Part shown: in pieces, positions 42,350 through 51,656 of the stretch | How positions within the stretch are numbered: position 1 is the stretch's first letter | Layout: each line of letters begins with the position of its first letter | From: Paraburkholderia sp. ZP32-5 | Lineage (GTDB): Bacteria > Pseudomonadota > Gammaproteobacteria > Burkholderiales > Burkholderiaceae | Reading direction: 5' to 3' | DNA: 64,000 nucleotides | NCBI RefSeq assembly: GCF_021390495.1 | Contig: NZ_JAJEJP010000001.1 | Span: forward strand, 2,108,001-2,172,000 | Position numbers and translations under genes: made by a program | The notes under the pieces: generated by a model | Database searches by the model: none | What the model saw: only the letters and a program-made list of their open reading frames with translations | Told to the model about the DNA's origin: nothing

Positions 42350-43828
42350 TCAATAAGCGAAGCAGACCGACTTCGTCTCGGTGTAGGCATCGATGATCGC
42401 GCGGCCATGCTCGCGTCCGACGCCCGACGACTTGAAACCGCCGAACGGCAAGGCCGGATCGACCATGTTGTGCGAATTGACCCAGACGGTGCCCGCTTCC
42501 ATCCGGTCCACGACACGCAGCGCTTTATCGAGCTGATTCGTCCATACGCTTGCGCCAAGGCCGTATTCGCTCGAATTCGCCGCGCTGATCGCTTCTTCGA
42601 GATCGTCGTAAGGCATCGCGACCAGCACCGGGCCGAACACTTCCTCGTTGACCAGCGACAGCGGCTTGCGTGCTTCGTTGGCGACCACGGTCGGGCGCAC
42701 GAAGTAGCCGGCGCCGTCACGCGCGGCGCCACCTGCGACGATTTCTCCGCCTTGCGAACGGCCTTCCGCGATCATGCCGACGACCTTGTCGCGATGACGT
42801 GCCGATACGAGCGGCCCCATCTGCGTCTTTTCGTCGAAACCGGAACCGAGCACGAGGCTGTTGGCAACCTGCGCGACCCCGTCGACGATCTGCGCGTACA
42901 TCGAGCGCGGCACGTACAGACGCGAACCCGCGGTGCACACCTGGCCGTGGTTGAAGAAGATCGCATTGGCCGCGCCTTCGATCGCCTTGCGCGGATCGCA
43001 GTCGTCGAGCACGATCACCGGGCTCTTGCCGCCCAGTTCGAGCGACACGCGGCGGATGTCGCGGCCGCATTGCGCGCCGATCAGACGGCCGACTTCGGTC
43101 GAGCCGGTGAACGTGACCTTATCGACGTCCGGATGACGCACCAGCGCCGCGCCCGCCGTTTCGCCGCGCCCCGTGACGACGTTGAACACGCCTGGCGGAA
43201 AACCCGCTTCAAGCGCCAATTCGGCCAGACGGATCGCGGTCAGCGGCGTTTCCTCGGCAGGCTTCAGCACTACCGTGCAGCCGCACGCGAGTGCCGGCGC
43301 GATCTTCCACACCGCCATCAGCAGCGGGAAATTCCACGGCACGATCGCGGCGACCACACCGGCCGGTACGCGCTGCGTCGATGCGCGGTACTGCACGCCC
43401 GGCGGAAAGCTCAACGACAGATCGACCGTGCTGCCTTCGATCTTGGTTGCCCAGCCGGCCATATAGCGCAGCCACTGCGCGCTGCCGCCCACTTCGAGCA
43501 TGCGCGAAAAGCCGAGCAGCTTGCCTTGATTCAGTGTTTCGAGCGCCGCCAGTTCGTCGCTATGACGCTCGACCAGATCGGCCAGCTTCAGCAGCAACTG
43601 TTCGCGCGCGGCCGGCGGCATGCGGCGCCATTCGTTCGATTCGAACGCGCTCTTCGCGACGGCCACCGCGGCGGCCACGTCCTGCGCGTCGCCGTCGGGC
43701 ACCTGCGCGATCTCGCGGCCGCTGGCCGGATCGTAGACCGCGAAGGTCTTGCCGCTACGCGCGGCCGTGGCATGCCCCCCAACGATCATCTGGGTATGGA
43801 GGTTCGCCAGCAAATTTTCGATATCCAT
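42350..43828 (-). CDS. Aldehyde dehydrogenase (phenylacetaldehyde dehydrogenase-like)
   Basis: A 492-residue NAD(P)-dependent aldehyde dehydrogenase. The catalytic Glu lies in LELGGKSP (about residue 260), the nucleophile Cys in FFNHGQVCTAGSRLYV (about 295), the Asn in PWNFPL, and the cofactor loop in FTGSTEVGRLIG. Length and motifs match FeaB/StyD-type enzymes that oxidise aryl-acetaldehydes. In an amine dehydrogenase operon it would convert the aldehyde product to the acid, for example indole-3-acetaldehyde to IAA. The substrate is inferred from context. AGGAG precedes the ATG. Confidence 0.9.
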   Translation of the reverse strand: MDIENLLANLHTQMIVGGHATAARSGKTFAVYDPASGREIAQVPDGDAQDVAAAVAVAKSAFESNEWRRMPPAAREQLLLKLADLVERHSDELAALETLNQGKLLGFSRMLEVGGSAQWLRYMAGWATKIEGSTVDLSLSFPPGVQYRASTQRVPAGVVAAIVPWNFPLLMAVWKIAPALACGCTVVLKPAEETPLTAIRLAELALEAGFPPGVFNVVTGRGETAGAALVRHPDVDKVTFTGSTEVGRLIGAQCGRDIRRVSLELGGKSPVIVLDDCDPRKAIEGAANAIFFNHGQVCTAGSRLYVPRSMYAQIVDGVAQVANSLVLGSGFDEKTQMGPLVSARHRDKVVGMIAEGRSQGGEIVAGGAARDGAGYFVRPTVVANEARKPLSLVNEEVFGPVLVAMPYDDLEEAISAANSSEYGLGASVWTNQLDKALRVVDRMEAGTVWVNSHNMVDPALPFGGFKSSGVGREHGRAIIDAYTETKSVCFAY

Positions 43829-43842
43829 GTCTGCTCCTGACT

Positions 43843-44862
43843 TTATTTGGCGAGTACGCCTTCTTTGGAAAACAGGACGGGCGAGCCGTCGTCGTTCAAT
43901 ACCAGCGCGGTCAGCGCGTCGCGGCCCGGCAACTGCTTCGCGACGAAATCGTGCTGTCCCGCCTGCTTGCGCGTCACATAACCGTCGAGCGCGACGGCCG
44001 CGACCGTACCCGCGTTTGCGACCAGATCGGTAATCGAACCGCTGGCGCCGGACGGCACTGCTTGCCACGTCTGGCCGTCGTCGCCGCTTGCGAACAGATT
44101 GCCGCGCAGGCCGCCGACGTAGATCGTGTGATCCGCGGCGACCACGCCGCTCCACAGCGTGCCCTTGTAGCCGGTGTGCAGGGTCTGCCAGCTCGCGCCG
44201 TCGTCGTTCGAGCGCAGCACGGTGCCCTGCTCGGCCGCGATATAGACGTCCTTGTCCGGTCCCGCGAACACCGAGAAGAAATTCAGGCCGCTCTTGCCGG
44301 CACCGGCGCTCGGGTCGACCTGTTGCGTCTTCCACGTGATGCCGCCGTCGTCGGTGGTGACGAGCAGCGACCACAGGCCGACGGCCCAGCCGTGTTTGTC
44401 GTCGCGAAACGCGATCGAAAAGAGCGGCTGGTCGACGCTCGTGTCCGTGCGTTGCACGCGCCAGTTCTCGCCGCCGTCGTCGGTGCGCAGCACGACGCCC
44501 CAGTGTCCGGCTGCCCAGCCATGCTGTGCATCGGCGAAAGTCACAGCATTGAGCGTTGCGTTGGCCGGCACGTTGTGCGCCTGACGAAAATGCGCGCCGT
44601 GGTCGTCCGACAGCAGGATCACGCCATGCTCGCCGACCGCGACGATGCGGCTGCCCGCGAGCGTCGCGCCGAGAATCATCGAATGGTCGGCGCCGACGCG
44701 ATGCTTCGCGGCTGAAAGCGCGATCTGCGTGCTGGTGGCGGAATTGGCTGCGGCATTGGCGGCCGCGTCGGGCGCGTCAGCGGCGCGTGTGGGCTGCGCG
44801 ACGTAGAGGCTCGCGAGCATCGCAAGCACTGCGCCGGCGATCGATCGGTGGATCTTGTGCAT
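43843..44862 (-). CDS. YCF48/BNR-type beta-propeller periplasmic protein
   Basis: A 339-residue exported protein with a Sec signal peptide (AGAVLAMLASLYVAQPTRAA). It then has repeated blades of the form LLSDDHGAHFRQ, LRTDDGGENWRVQ, VTTDDGGITWKTQ, LRSNDDGASWQTL and ASGDDGQTWQAV, a seven-bladed propeller of the photosystem II assembly factor YCF48 type. In non-photosynthetic bacteria this family sits next to RND/MMPL and DUF1302/DUF1329 genes, as here, and is thought to be a periplasmic component of that system. Its biochemical role is unknown. Confidence 0.88.
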   Translation of the reverse strand: MHKIHRSIAGAVLAMLASLYVAQPTRAADAPDAAANAAANSATSTQIALSAAKHRVGADHSMILGATLAGSRIVAVGEHGVILLSDDHGAHFRQAHNVPANATLNAVTFADAQHGWAAGHWGVVLRTDDGGENWRVQRTDTSVDQPLFSIAFRDDKHGWAVGLWSLLVTTDDGGITWKTQQVDPSAGAGKSGLNFFSVFAGPDKDVYIAAEQGTVLRSNDDGASWQTLHTGYKGTLWSGVVAADHTIYVGGLRGNLFASGDDGQTWQAVPSGASGSITDLVANAGTVAAVALDGYVTRKQAGQHDFVAKQLPGRDALTALVLNDDGSPVLFSKEGVLAK

Positions 44863-44883
44863 ATAGTTTGTCCTCGTGGCGCG

Positions 44884-47313
44884 CTAGTGAGACAGGAAGC
44901 TCGAACCGCGCACCGCCGAGCGGCGCGGAAAGAGCCGCGTGAGCCAGACCGCGAGCGCGGGCAGCGCGGTCATTGCCATCACGAGATTCACGATAAACAT
45001 GAACGCAAGCAGCTTGCCCATGTCCGCCTGGAACTTGAGCGCCGAAAAACTCCATGTCGCGACGCCGAGCGCGAGCGTGATCGCGGTGAAGATCGTCGCC
45101 ACGCCCACTTCGAGAATCGACTGTTCGACGGCCTTGACGATCGGCACGTCATGCGAAAGATGCAACTGCAAGCGGTTGTAGATATAGAACGCGTAATCGA
45201 CGCCGATGCCGACCGCGAGCACCATCACCGGCAACGTCGCAACCGTCAGACCGATCTGCAATTGCTTCATGAACCAGTAGCCGATGAAAGTCGCGACCGT
45301 CAGCGGCAGACAGCATGCAATCACCGCGCGGAAATCGCGATACGCGAGCAGCACGAGTATCACGATGGCCGCATACACGTAGAGCATCATCGGCAGTTCG
45401 CTGCGCGCGACTTCGTCATTGGTCGCGGCAAGCACACCGGCGTTGCCGGCGGCGAGGCGAATCGTTACGCCATCCAGATGGTTCTGCGCGCGGTATGTTT
45501 TCACCGCATCGATCACATGATTGATCGTCGAGGCCTTGTGATCGGACAGGAACAGATGCACCGCGCTCATCTTGCAGTCCTTCGTCATATAGCCGCGCAC
45601 GCGGTTGATCTCGGCGCTCAGTGCCGCGTAGTTGGTCGGATCGATCGGCACGACCGACATCTTCGGATTGCCTTCGTTGTAGCCCTCGTTGTAAGTGCGC
45701 AGCATCTGCGAATAGGAACTCACCGACACGACGCCGGGCACGCGATTCATCGACGCGACAAAGTCGTCCTCGAAGATGCCGAGCCGGGGATCGGTGCAAT
45801 CGCTCGCGTTTGGCGTTTCGAACACGACCGTCAGCCAGTCGAGGCCGACGTCGTAGCTGCCGGCAATCGCGACGGCGTCCTGGTTGAAGCGCGAATCGGC
45901 GCGCAGCTCCGGCGCGCCCGGCTGCAACGTACCGACTACGCGATCGCGGCTTTGCCATACCGCGACGCCGAAAATCAGCGCGGTCACGCCAAGCGCAATC
46001 GCGGCGTTGCGCGGCTCGGCCACGCGGGCGAGCAAGCGCAGCCAGTGCGCGCGCCGCTCGCGCGCGGCGTGCGCGCTGTCCGCGTAGGCTTTCGTGAAAT
46101 GCAGGTACGACGCGACGAGCGGCAGCATCACGAGATTGGTCACGATCTTGTAGCCGACGCCGAGCGATGCGGTGATCGCGAGTTCGCGCACCATCGGAAT
46201 CGGAATCAGCAGCAGCGTGATGAATGACACCAATGCGGTGACGAGCGCGAGCGTGCCTGGGATCAGCAGGCCGCTGAAGCTGTGACGCGCGGCCTCCATC
46301 GGGCTGCGTCCGTGCGACAGTTCGCGCACGATGAAGTTGATCTGCTGGATGCCGTGCGACACGCCGATCGCGAACACGAGAAACGGCACCAGCACCGCGA
46401 GCGGATCGAGCCCGAAGCCGAGAATGCGCAGCGTGCCGAACTGCCAGATCAGCGACGTCAGCGAACACGCGATCGGCAAGATCGTGAAGCGCAGCGAACG
46501 GCTATACCAGTACACGGCGAGCGCGGTCAGCACCAGCGCGAGCGCGCAGAACACCAGCACGCCGGACGCGCCGTCGGCGATATCGCCGATCTGCTTCGCG
46601 AAGCCGATGATCTGCACCTCGTAGTCGCCGTTTTCATACGGCTTGCGCAGCTTCTCTTCGAGAATGTGGTTAAAGGCAACGTAGTCGAGCGCGTTGCCGT
46701 TCGCGTCGCGCTCGTTCAATTCGGCCGTGATCATCGCGCTCGTCTGGTCGCGCGACACCAGTACGCCGACATAGCCGCCCGCTGACGTCGACTGGCGAAT
46801 CGCGGCGATTTTCTCCGGCGTCAAACTCTCCGGCGTGATCGTGCCGTCGATCAGCGGATCGGCGCGAAAACCGTCCTCGGTAATTTCGTTGACGAACGAA
46901 TTGGGGGTCCACAGCGATTGCACACCGCCGCGATCGACATCCGGCAGATAGGCGACGGCCTGCGTGATCTGATAGAGCCGCGTCAGGCCTTCGCGCGTCC
47001 AGATCGTGCCGTTGCGTGCCTTCAGCACGACGGTGATCCGGTTCGCGCCGAGCAGATCGTTGCGGTATTGCCGGAACGTCTTTACATATTCGTGTTGTGT
47101 CGGGATCTGCTTTTCGAATCCCGCATCCATGCGCAACTGCAATGCGAACACGGCCATCACGGCCGTGAAGATCGCGATCACGCCAAGCGTGATCGCGCGA
47201 TGCCCGAACAGGAACGCCTCGAGCTTGCCTACCAGACGATTCAACACATTGCGCCCCTCAAAGTCTGCTGCTGATTCAGAGCGCGCGCCTACGAAAGGCG
47301 CGCGCTTATCCAT
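44884..47313 (-). CDS. RND/MMPL-superfamily transporter
   Basis: An 809-residue inner-membrane protein with two repeats of the MMPL/SSD architecture. It has TM1 near residues 40-60 (AITLGVIAIFTAVMAVFALQ), a first periplasmic domain, and TM2-6 at about 265-420 with FLVFAIGVSHGIQQINFIVR. TM7 lies near 450, with a second periplasmic domain and TM8-12 at about 650-790 (VGIGVDYAFYIYNRLQL). It lies 14 bp after the DUF1302 gene. Related proteins move hydrophobic molecules such as hopanoids or lipids with proton motive force. No adaptor or TolC partner is encoded, which fits lipid-type rather than drug-type RND proteins. Confidence 0.9.
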   Translation of the reverse strand: MDKRAPFVGARSESAADFEGRNVLNRLVGKLEAFLFGHRAITLGVIAIFTAVMAVFALQLRMDAGFEKQIPTQHEYVKTFRQYRNDLLGANRITVVLKARNGTIWTREGLTRLYQITQAVAYLPDVDRGGVQSLWTPNSFVNEITEDGFRADPLIDGTITPESLTPEKIAAIRQSTSAGGYVGVLVSRDQTSAMITAELNERDANGNALDYVAFNHILEEKLRKPYENGDYEVQIIGFAKQIGDIADGASGVLVFCALALVLTALAVYWYSRSLRFTILPIACSLTSLIWQFGTLRILGFGLDPLAVLVPFLVFAIGVSHGIQQINFIVRELSHGRSPMEAARHSFSGLLIPGTLALVTALVSFITLLLIPIPMVRELAITASLGVGYKIVTNLVMLPLVASYLHFTKAYADSAHAARERRAHWLRLLARVAEPRNAAIALGVTALIFGVAVWQSRDRVVGTLQPGAPELRADSRFNQDAVAIAGSYDVGLDWLTVVFETPNASDCTDPRLGIFEDDFVASMNRVPGVVSVSSYSQMLRTYNEGYNEGNPKMSVVPIDPTNYAALSAEINRVRGYMTKDCKMSAVHLFLSDHKASTINHVIDAVKTYRAQNHLDGVTIRLAAGNAGVLAATNDEVARSELPMMLYVYAAIVILVLLAYRDFRAVIACCLPLTVATFIGYWFMKQLQIGLTVATLPVMVLAVGIGVDYAFYIYNRLQLHLSHDVPIVKAVEQSILEVGVATIFTAITLALGVATWSFSALKFQADMGKLLAFMFIVNLVMAMTALPALAVWLTRLFPRRSAVRGSSFLSH

Positions 47314-47327
47314 CCAAAACCTGCTGC

Positions 47328-49148
47328 TTAAAAATTACGTGTCGCGAACATGCCGACGAAATTGCGGTCGGCGTACGGCTGACCGACGGTGTTGTGACCA
47401 CCGAAGAACGCCGTGAAGTTGATACCCGCCTGCCATACCGCCGGGTTCTGGTTGAACAGCAGATACACGTTGACCGACTTCGCACCCTGCATGTAATTCG
47501 CGGTGAACGTCGGCGTGTAGCCGTACAGCGCATCGGTGAACGTGATGCCAGGCGTCAACTGCCAGCCCGGAATGACGGTGCCGTCATAGGTCCAGTTGAA
47601 GTCGATCGTCGCGCCGACTGAACTTGCCGTACCTTGCGCAGCCGTGATCGGATAGCCGAGCCCCGAGTTGTTGTTCAGCCACGTGAAGTAGCCGGCGGCG
47701 GGCGCCTGCGTGATCTGCTGACCGTCGACCGTGCGCGTCACGCCGTTCGAATTGAGGCCCGGGTAGTAGATCCACGCGAGCTCCATCGTCAGCATCGCCA
47801 TATCGGCGTGAATCAGCTTCAGGAACGGATACTCGCTTTGCGTGAGGCTCAACTGGCCGTTGATCAGGTACTGCAGTTTCTTGCGGTCTTCCCACTGGTT
47901 GCAGGTAATGCCCGCTACGCCGTTCGTATTGAAGTCGAACGGACCGCCCGCGCCGAAGCAGCCGGACAGCGCGACCGCGTCGTGCGGACGATACGACAGC
48001 TCGGTGCCGATCGCCCAGTCGCCGACCCCGAAGTTCGCGCTCGCGCCGAACAGTTGCCGGTTCTCGAGGTACTGGAAGCGCATCGTGCCGTCCGGCTGCG
48101 ACGACGCGACCGGCGACTTGTCGGTGTAGTTCTCGTAGTAGAAACCGAAGTTGACGTCGACGCTCTTCGGCTTGTAATTGAACTTGATACCGAATTGCGG
48201 CCGGTATTTGTTCGGCAACACGGTCGACGTCGGCACGCCGATCGAGTTGAACGGCGGCCCCGCGAACTGGCCGTTGACCAGACCGTTGGTGATGCCCCCC
48301 ACGACATTCGGGTTACCGGCGTTCGGCCCCGCGATGCTGCCCGCGTCGAAGCCGCCGAGGTTGCCGTTGAGCGTGCTGATGCTCACCGGGCCCGAGCCGC
48401 GTCCGAAGATATCGCCGACCGACCAGTACGAACCGACCGGCGGATAACGGTTGCTTTCCCAACTGAACTGGTAATAGGCCTCGGTACTGAGTCCCGACGT
48501 GATACCGCTCGCGAAGCTGATCATCGGCTCGGGCAGCAGCGCCTGCTTGAGCTGGGTGCCCGGAATTAGCAGCTTCTGGATATCGACCGCGTTGGTCGCG
48601 TTGATGCCGTTGGTCGCAAAGAAGCTCTCGCCCCAGTTGATCACCTGGTTACCAACCCGCACGTGCGCGGTCTTCTCGTTCAGCGTGAAGTCCTTCTGCA
48701 CCCACAGATCGAGCAGATCGACCGGATAGACGATCTGCGAAGCCGCCGTGCTCGACAGGTCCGTTCGGTTGGTGTTCTTCGCCATGAAGTCGTACATGCC
48801 GGTGCCGCGCACCATGAACTTCACGCCTTCGCCCGGCATCGTCAGCAGCAGCTCGCTGGTCGCGCTGAGGTACGTGCTGAACGGCTGCCCCTTGCGATAG
48901 TTCAGATTGCCGTCGTCGCCGTTGGACCACTGCGCGGTGTTGGCACCCGCGCCGCAGCCATACATGTTTGGATCGCCGGTCAGCGAGCAGCTCGGATTTT
49001 TCAGGCGGATGCCACCGCCCGCGGTCAGGTTCGTGACCCACGATCCGTTGATCGCCCCGTCGTCGAGCGTGAATTCATACGCGTGGGCGCCCTGTGCCGC
49101 CACCAGCAAACCGAATGAAATCGCCGCGCTATATCTTGTTTTCGACAT
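47328..49148 (-). CDS. DUF1302 family outer-membrane protein
   Basis: A 606-residue exported protein with a signal peptide ending in AQGAHA. Alternating aromatic beta-strand patterns run throughout, and the terminal residue is Phe (FVGMFATRNF), as in outer-membrane barrels. Typical DUF1302 features include the N-terminal FTLDDGAINGSWVTNLTAGG and VNWGESFFATNGIN. Family members co-occur with DUF1329 and MMPL genes near catabolic genes for hydrophobic compounds, suggesting a channel or receptor for such substrates. Its function is unproven. Confidence 0.88.
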   Translation of the reverse strand: MSKTRYSAAISFGLLVAAQGAHAYEFTLDDGAINGSWVTNLTAGGGIRLKNPSCSLTGDPNMYGCGAGANTAQWSNGDDGNLNYRKGQPFSTYLSATSELLLTMPGEGVKFMVRGTGMYDFMAKNTNRTDLSSTAASQIVYPVDLLDLWVQKDFTLNEKTAHVRVGNQVINWGESFFATNGINATNAVDIQKLLIPGTQLKQALLPEPMISFASGITSGLSTEAYYQFSWESNRYPPVGSYWSVGDIFGRGSGPVSISTLNGNLGGFDAGSIAGPNAGNPNVVGGITNGLVNGQFAGPPFNSIGVPTSTVLPNKYRPQFGIKFNYKPKSVDVNFGFYYENYTDKSPVASSQPDGTMRFQYLENRQLFGASANFGVGDWAIGTELSYRPHDAVALSGCFGAGGPFDFNTNGVAGITCNQWEDRKKLQYLINGQLSLTQSEYPFLKLIHADMAMLTMELAWIYYPGLNSNGVTRTVDGQQITQAPAAGYFTWLNNNSGLGYPITAAQGTASSVGATIDFNWTYDGTVIPGWQLTPGITFTDALYGYTPTFTANYMQGAKSVNVYLLFNQNPAVWQAGINFTAFFGGHNTVGQPYADRNFVGMFATRNF

Positions 49149-49235
49149 TACGCTTTCCCATGCCTGATTTTTTCAGGTCGAATATGAAGAGTGGCGACGC
49201 GCTGTCCGAGCGCGCCGCGTTCGCTGGAGCCGGGG

Positions 49236-50609
49236 TTATCGTTCGCTGACCGCGCGCAGGTTTTCGGACGAATAGAAATCGTCCTTGAAACGCGCATCGT
49301 TCGAGTCTTCGTACCAGCGGATGTCGGTATTCGTGCCGATGGTCGACTGGTCGGTCACATAACGGCCGTTGCTCAGGTCGTACTGCACGAACGGCTCGAC
49401 GTCGCACGCGCCGTGCAGCTCGTACACCGGAATCGGATAGGCTTCCTTGACCTTCCACAGCTTGCCCTGCGCGTCGTAATCCTCGCCGGCCACTGCAAGA
49501 CCGCTGTCCTCGTCGATATAGAAGACCTTCTTCGACGCCACGTGCCGCACGCCCGATTTCACCGTCGCCTCGACCACGTACACGCGATGCAGCTCATAGC
49601 GGCGCGCATCGGGGCTCACGCCATCCGGCTTGAACACGTCGTCGAACTTGTCCTTGAAGTTGAACATGCCGAAGTCGTCGTACGGGATATACATGTCCTT
49701 CTTGCCGACCAGCTTCCAGTTGAAGCGGTCGAGCTGGCCGTTGAACAGCCACGGCTCGTCGACCGTGTACTGGTTCTCGAAGCCGATCTGCGGCGCGTCG
49801 TATGAGTACGCCGGCATACGGCGCACACGGCGCTGACCGGTGAAGTAGTAGTACGTGTCGTTGCCCTTATCGAAGTAGTCGCGTTGCACGAGGCCCTGGC
49901 CCGCGAGCGCGGCCGGCGTCTCATACGCGAAGTAGATCGCGTACAGCATGTCGCCGGCCTGCTGCGGCGAGGTCGCGCCCTTCTTGCCCCAGGGGAAGAA
50001 CAGCGTCTGCTTCGATTCGGCCTTGATCCATTCGGTGCTACCCGGCCGCGGCGATGCCGCCGTGACCGACTTCTGCCATTCCGCGCCGATGCCGCGATAG
50101 CGCGCGAGGTGATCCCACATCGCTTCGGCGCCGGTCTTCGGCGCCGGGAACGGCATACCCGGCAAGCTCGCGCTCTGCAGATTCTCGCCGCTTGCATCCA
50201 TCTTCGCCTGCGTTGCGTTGAGCTTCGTGTTGGCCTGCACGAAGTCCGGCGCGCCGCATTCGCGGTGCGACGGGTACACGTCCATCCGATAACCCTTCTT
50301 CTGCTTGATCAGCTCGATCTGGCCGGGCGTCAGGTTCTCCGCGTATTTCTCGACGTTGCTCGCGTCGATCGAAAACAGCGGCTTTTCGCCCTTGTGCTTC
50401 CAGTAGTCGCCGCGCAACTTGCCGTACGACCAGTCGGCCGGTGTGGCCTGCGGGCCCGCGTATGCGGGAATGCGGCCATCCGCGCTCGCGCCCTTGTCCA
50501 TGCCCGCCGTGGCGGCCGTGTCCGCCAGCGCGGCGCTCGCGAGCGCGCCCAGTGCGGCGGCCAACACCGCTGCCGAACACATCGCTGCTATTTGCGTCTT
50601 CCCTTTCAT
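49236..50609 (-). CDS. DUF1329 family periplasmic protein
   Basis: A 457-residue exported protein with a signal peptide (AVLAAALGALASAALAD) and no lipobox Cys. DUF1329 proteins have a LolA/LolB-like half-barrel suited to carrying hydrophobic molecules. Visible parts include the AYAGPQATPADWSYGKLRGD start, YFYTGQRRVRRMPAYSYD-like central region (YYYFTGQRRVRRMP) and RYELHRVYVVEATVKSG. It lies 87 bp upstream of the DUF1302 gene. A periplasmic shuttle between the outer-membrane DUF1302 protein and the MMPL protein is a reasonable model. Confidence 0.88.
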   Translation of the reverse strand: MKGKTQIAAMCSAAVLAAALGALASAALADTAATAGMDKGASADGRIPAYAGPQATPADWSYGKLRGDYWKHKGEKPLFSIDASNVEKYAENLTPGQIELIKQKKGYRMDVYPSHRECGAPDFVQANTKLNATQAKMDASGENLQSASLPGMPFPAPKTGAEAMWDHLARYRGIGAEWQKSVTAASPRPGSTEWIKAESKQTLFFPWGKKGATSPQQAGDMLYAIYFAYETPAALAGQGLVQRDYFDKGNDTYYYFTGQRRVRRMPAYSYDAPQIGFENQYTVDEPWLFNGQLDRFNWKLVGKKDMYIPYDDFGMFNFKDKFDDVFKPDGVSPDARRYELHRVYVVEATVKSGVRHVASKKVFYIDEDSGLAVAGEDYDAQGKLWKVKEAYPIPVYELHGACDVEPFVQYDLSNGRYVTDQSTIGTNTDIRWYEDSNDARFKDDFYSSENLRAVSER

Positions 50610-50676
50610 CGTCTCGTCTCCTGATACCTGTTGAATCGCACGGCCGTCGTCGCGGCCATCCTTTAGTACGGTTTTT

Positions 50677-51144
50677 TTAGTACTGTTTTGCCACGGCCGT
50701 GTCGCCGTTTCTGCGCAGACTGTCGATCAGCGCCGCGCGATGTTTCGCGACATCGGTGAGCGCGGGCCGGCGCTTTGCAGCGACTTCCTGCGCGGTATAA
50801 GGCTTGAAATCCGCGGGCTTGGTGTCCGCATTGCGCGTGTCGATCAGCCAGTTCAGAACGTTCGCGAGCTCCGCGTCGGAGAGCGACGAGTTCGACGCGC
50901 CCGGCACGCGCATCACGAATTCGCGCCCCTCGGCGATGCGCACGAAGTGCCCTAGCTCACCGGTCAGCGGCGGCACCTTGCCAGGGATGCCGTGCGCGTC
51001 GCCGGTGTGGCAGCCCATGCAGTTCAGCGTCCATGCTTCGCGCGCGGTGGCGGCGTCGTAGGCGGCCCCCTGCGCGTGCACACCTGCATTCGCGCCGATA
51101 GCCAGCCATGTCGCCAACAGCACGCGCGTCCACCGCATGCTCAT
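50677..51144 (-). CDS. Periplasmic c-type cytochrome 1
   Basis: A 155-residue protein with a signal peptide (ATWLAIGANAGVHAQ) and one haem-binding motif C42-M-G-C-H46. A Met in the FVMRVPGASNSSLSD region is the probable axial ligand. The C-terminal tail PYTAQEVAAKRRPALTD followed by HRAAL resembles that of the neighbouring cytochrome, suggesting tandem duplication. The start overlaps the other cytochrome's stop by 4 bp. It probably takes electrons from the amine dehydrogenase. Confidence 0.9.
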   Translation of the reverse strand: MSMRWTRVLLATWLAIGANAGVHAQGAAYDAATAREAWTLNCMGCHTGDAHGIPGKVPPLTGELGHFVRIAEGREFVMRVPGASNSSLSDAELANVLNWLIDTRNADTKPADFKPYTAQEVAAKRRPALTDVAKHRAALIDSLRRNGDTAVAKQY

Positions 51145-51656
51145 AGCCCGAGGCTCTTCAGCGCCGCGTCGCGATGCGCGCGCACCTGCGCGCCATCCAT
51201 TTCCGTCGCGCGCAGTGCCTTCACTTCGGCCGCGGTAAATGGCTTCGCGCCGGCATGCTTCGCGTTCACGTCGAACACGAGGTAATTGAGCACGCTGGCG
51301 AGATCCTCATCGGATTCGCCCCTGAAGCTCGGCATCTTGAAGTTGTAGCTTTTGTCCTTGATCGTGATCGTGCCGAACATGCCGTTGAGCACGGTGAGGC
51401 CGAGCTGCGTGCGTCCCTGCGCGTTCGCCGCGTAACGGCCCGGCAATTCGGTGAGCGGCGGCGCAAGACCGTCCTGCCCCTTGCCGCCCGCCTGATGGCA
51501 GACCACGCACTTCGTATCGAAGAACGCTTTGCCCGCTGCGTACTGCGCGCCTGCCACGCTTTGCGCGAAGGCGGTGCTCGTGAGTAGCGCCGCGGCCGTC
51601 ACGCACATCGTCGCGGCGCGCTTCGCGAGGCGCCGGCTGGAAATCGTCGGGATCAT
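51141..51656 (-). CDS. Periplasmic c-type cytochrome 2
   Basis: A 171-residue exported class I cytochrome with haem motif C50-V-V-C-H54, a Met ligand probably in NFKMPSFRGE, and a C-terminal KPFTAAEVKALRATEMD extension with the HRDAAL motif shared with cytochrome 1. It starts inside the stop of the amine dehydrogenase light-chain gene (4-bp overlap). A small c-type cytochrome gene also follows the structural genes in described amine dehydrogenase clusters. It is a likely electron acceptor, since no amicyanin or azurin gene is present. Confidence 0.9.
   Translation of the reverse strand: MIPTISSRRLAKRAATMCVTAAALLTSTAFAQSVAGAQYAAGKAFFDTKCVVCHQAGGKGQDGLAPPLTELPGRYAANAQGRTQLGLTVLNGMFGTITIKDKSYNFKMPSFRGESDEDLASVLNYLVFDVNAKHAGAKPFTAAEVKALRATEMDGAQVRAHRDAALKSLGL

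Noticed and set aside
44848..46227. A 459-codon + strand frame opposite the MMPL gene
   Set aside because: The antisense frame of a well-supported membrane protein; no hydrophobic or domain pattern of its own.
50660..50665. A further CTTTAG downstream of the DUF1329 start region
   Set aside because: There is no surrounding CTGGT core, no TAnnCT box 71 bp away and no rightward gene to control.
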